Shown piece by piece: positions 4,782 through 6,544 of a stretch of 6,544 bases of DNA. The notes beneath the pieces are model-generated. The model had not been told where the DNA came from and ran no database searches. It worked only from the letters and a program-made list of their open reading frames with translations. This stretch comes from Thermoplasmata archaeon (GTDB lineage: Archaea > Thermoplasmatota > Thermoplasmata > Thermoplasmatales > Thermoplasmataceae): NCBI GenBank assembly GCA_021790415.1, contig JAJYDZ010000101.1, positions 1 through 6,544 of the forward strand. The letters run 5' to 3'. Each line of letters opens with the position of its first letter. Within the stretch, counting starts at the first letter, position 1. The translations under genes were made by a program, and so were the position numbers.

Positions 4782-6119
4782 ATGGAATTAGGGGAGGAAA
4801 AAGTGGTCCTTCAGAAAAAGGGCTTTGATACTTCTCACCTCTGGTATATTTCATTTCTTGTGGCAAATATTTCTGGGGGCTTGATGACGCCCCTTATGCC
4901 CCTATTTGTCACCAATTATCTCCATCAAAATATAATATATTACGGAATTACATCTTCTGCAGCATCCACTGCATCCGTGGTTGCACTAATTTTTTGGGGG
5001 AACCTCTCCGATAGCTTGGGTAAACGTAAAATTTTCATACTCATAGCTTTTTTTGGTTCTTTTTTATCTCTAGCCCTAATAATGATAGTTGGGAGTCTTG
5101 AAGAATACATAATTCTTCTAGTCTCATTTCAAATCTTTTCAATGGCTTCGGTACCTGTTTCAACGCTCCTGGTCATAGAGAATTCAGTGGAGAGTCAGTG
5201 GGCCAGAACAGTTTCAATATTCAGTATGATCTCATCCATAGGTTCAGTAATTGGACTGATTTTTGGCTTGGCCATTGTCAGTGCAGGTTTAAATGACCCG
5301 GATATTTTGAAAATAATTTACCTGATTTCAGCTTTAATATATTTGTTATCCTTTGTTCTGTCTATTTTTTTATTAAAAGAACCATCGAAAAGAGTCAACA
5401 GGAGAAAACTTTCATGGATTTTTTCAGTGAGAACACTGGAAAAAGCCAGATACTCACCATCCTATGTTTATCACATAATTAGACTATTCCACAGGAAAGA
5501 TCGTGAGCCGTTCCGTCCCATTTTAAAGTATTACCTATTAGTGTGTATGTTTTTGATGTTTGCTTTTCAGCTGTTTTTTATACCGTTCCCGGTATTTATG
5601 CTTAACTCATATGGGGCAAGTGAAACAACCATATATGTGATGTATCTGCTAAACAACGTTCTTTCAACTGTGACATTTAATTACGCTGGTGCATATATAA
5701 AAAGATCATCTTTAGGAAAAGCCCTTTTTATTCCACTGCTTATTAGAATTTTTGCTTTTAGTGGGGCGGCAATCTTACCCCTTTATGCAAGTAGCTCTTC
5801 TTGGACAATTTATCTTGCAATATTGGTTTATGGGGGAATTGGGGCTTTCTGGAGTTTCATAAATATAACGCAGATCACGGTAATCTCAAAGATTGCAAAA
5901 AAAATTAACAGAGGAAGCGCAATAGGATACTATAATTCCGTTATAGGTATCGGTCAGATAGTGGCAGGGCTTGTATCCGGACTTATTCTTTTCTATCTTG
6001 GAACAAGCATTGAATTCATTTTGGCAGCCTTGGGTGCATTCATAGGACTGGTTCTAGTTCTACGAAAAAAGGAACTGATGAATGTTGATAATTACAATTC
6101 AATACCGCATACTCCCTAA
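4782..6119 (+). CDS. MFS transporter, 12 predicted membrane helices
   Basis: Major facilitator superfamily integral membrane protein of 445 residues; substrate unknown. Helices are readable at roughly 20-43, 51-72, 83-103, 107-131, 142-167, 176-198, then a basic 50-residue central loop (199-247), then 248-275, 281-305, 311-335, 341-367, 377-405 and 409-427. The loop between helices 2 and 3 carries motif A, GNLSDSLGKRK (73-83), with its Asp77 and basic Lys81/Arg82, the best single diagnostic of the family. The equivalent loop in the second half (AGAYIKRSSLGK, 302-313) is a degenerate copy. The gene lies 22 bp after the mqnD-like gene and is probably cotranscribed. ATG 4782 has a moderate Shine-Dalgarno; GTG 4803, seven codons in, has a stronger one (GGGGAGG at 4791-4797) and is a real alternative. 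The general fold resembles drug or sugar efflux and uptake MFS proteins, and I cannot choose between them. Confidence 0.88.
   Translation: MELGEEKVVLQKKGFDTSHLWYISFLVANISGGLMTPLMPLFVTNYLHQNIIYYGITSSAASTASVVALIFWGNLSDSLGKRKIFILIAFFGSFLSLALIMIVGSLEEYIILLVSFQIFSMASVPVSTLLVIENSVESQWARTVSIFSMISSIGSVIGLIFGLAIVSAGLNDPDILKIIYLISALIYLLSFVLSIFLLKEPSKRVNRRKLSWIFSVRTLEKARYSPSYVYHIIRLFHRKDREPFRPILKYYLLVCMFLMFAFQLFFIPFPVFMLNSYGASETTIYVMYLLNNVLSTVTFNYAGAYIKRSSLGKALFIPLLIRIFAFSGAAILPLYASSSSWTIYLAILVYGGIGAFWSFINITQITVISKIAKKINRGSAIGYYNSVIGIGQIVAGLVSGLILFYLGTSIEFILAALGAFIGLVLVLRKKELMNVDNYNSIPHTP
4791..4797 (+). promoter_or_regulatory. Strong Shine-Dalgarno-like site inside the MFS 5' end
   Basis: GGGGAGG lies 5 bases before an in-frame GTG at 4803. 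It is a better anti-SD match than the site used for ATG 4782. It may mark the true start (438 residues) or arise by chance from Gly-Glu-Glu codons (GGG GAG GAA). Confidence 0.35.
6065..6070 (-). terminator. Candidate T-run terminator for purK, inside the MFS gene
   Basis: Six A's on the plus strand give a T6 run on the minus strand, about 57 bases beyond the purK stop. Archaeal RNA polymerase can stop at T-runs without a hairpin. There is no room between the convergent stop codons, so purK termination must occur within the MFS 3' coding sequence. A single T6 is weak evidence. Confidence 0.25.
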
Positions 6120-6126
6120 AACCCCA

Positions 6127-6544
6127 TCAGATATATTCTTCGATTTTTTCTCCATAGATTATATTTTTTATTTTTTCTATGTTGTTGATAAGAACCTCCT
6201 GGGATTTTCCAGAGACACAAATATGGCCCATTTTCCTTCTTCTTCTGGTTTCATTCTTTCCGTATGAAAATAACCTTGTTCCCTGTATTGACATAATTTT
6301 CTCAGTTTCATTGTCTGTTAGTGTTTTTCCAATTATGTTTATTATCCCGGTATTTGTAAATGTAATTGGTTCCCTGACAGGAAGCCCCAACACTGCTCTC
6401 ACATGGAGCTCAAACTGTGAAATAGAATTTCCCATAAGGGTATGATGACCTGAGTTATGAACTCTTGGTGCAAATTCATTTATTAACAATTTTCCATCTG
6501 AAACGAACAGTTCAAGACCCATAACCCCAATATAATCCAATGAG
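6127..6544 (-). CDS. purK: PurK, N5-carboxyaminoimidazole ribonucleotide synthase (C-terminal part, cut by window edge)
   Basis: ATP-grasp enzyme of purine synthesis that uses ATP and bicarbonate to turn aminoimidazole ribonucleotide into N5-CAIR, the substrate of PurE. Only the C-terminal 138 residues are visible. The reading frame stays open to the right edge (the codon before TTG 6540 is TCA), so the apparent start at 6540 is not a real one; full PurK proteins are about 350-380 residues. Visible evidence: the ATP-grasp metal-binding glutamates in VMGLELFV (Glu11 of the visible part) and INEFAPR (Glu23), followed by the PurK hallmark APRVHNSGHHT (25-35), SQFELHVRAVLGLP, and a C-terminal beta domain with GKxxxRRRRKMGHI and a final helix (NNIEKIKNIIYGE). 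The gene ends in TGA at 6129-6127, 7 bp from the stop of the convergent MFS gene. purE is commonly adjacent and may lie outside this window. Confidence 0.93.
   Translation of the reverse strand, partial: SLDYIGVMGLELFVSDGKLLINEFAPRVHNSGHHTLMGNSISQFELHVRAVLGLPVREPITFTNTGIINIIGKTLTDNETEKIMSIQGTRLFSYGKNETRRRRKMGHICVSGKSQEVLINNIEKIKNIIYGEKIEEYI
6144..6176 (+). terminator. Candidate U-rich terminator of the mqnD-MFS transcript, antisense to purK
   Basis: Three T6 runs (6144-6149, 6164-6169, 6171-6176) fall within 33 bases on the plus strand, starting 24 bases after the MFS stop codon. Clustered T-runs without a stem are the usual archaeal termination signal. They lie inside the purK 3' coding region, where they encode Lys/Asn/Ile-rich residues on the other strand, so the composition may equally come from purK codons. 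Confidence 0.45.

Noticed and set aside
6082..6445. Two plus-strand open frames overlapping the MFS end and purK
   Set aside because: Their hydrophobic translations come from reading purK's opposite strand; purK on the minus strand has hallmark motifs.

Overview
The window looks like a piece of a moderately AT-rich archaeal chromosome, most probably from the order Thermoplasmatales (Thermoplasma, Ferroplasma, Cuniculiplasma or a relative). This is inferred from four things: leaderless-style promoters with a TATA element about 26 bp before the start codon; AGA/AGG and ATA codons; a kelch-repeat surface protein with the 'FKESGLPSSAEW'-type module common in archaeal surface proteins; and a futalosine-type menaquinone gene beside ordinary archaeal housekeeping genes. 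No marker here gives the genus.

Layout from left to right: (1) a UDP-sulfoquinovose synthase (SQD1/Agl3 type, 64-1239, +). (2) A large membrane-anchored kelch-propeller surface protein with 18 N-glycosylation sequons (1312-2730, +). (3) A 368-bp gap with no convincing gene, only a short minus-strand coding-like scrap and weak inverted repeats. (4) An unrecognised, Cys-rich, sequon-rich secreted or membrane-anchored protein (3099-3884, +). (5) An MqnD-like menaquinone biosynthesis gene (3944-4759, +), followed after 22 bp by (6) an MFS transporter (4782-6119, +). (7) The 3' part of purK (minus strand), which converges on the MFS gene with only 7 bp between stop codons and runs off the right edge.

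Genes 1, 2 and 4 suggest a cell-surface theme. One enzyme makes a sulfonated nucleotide sugar of the kind used in archaeal N-glycans, and two exported proteins carry dense N-X-S/T sequons. That the sugar ends up on these proteins is inference. The mqnD-MFS pair is probably one transcript, and purK belongs to a separate purine-synthesis unit. No CRISPR array, insertion sequence, tRNA or rRNA was seen. The most interesting items are the glycan-enzyme/surface-protein neighbourhood, the orphan Cys-rich protein with its odd upstream gap, and the very tight convergent junction with terminators that appear to lie inside the opposing genes.
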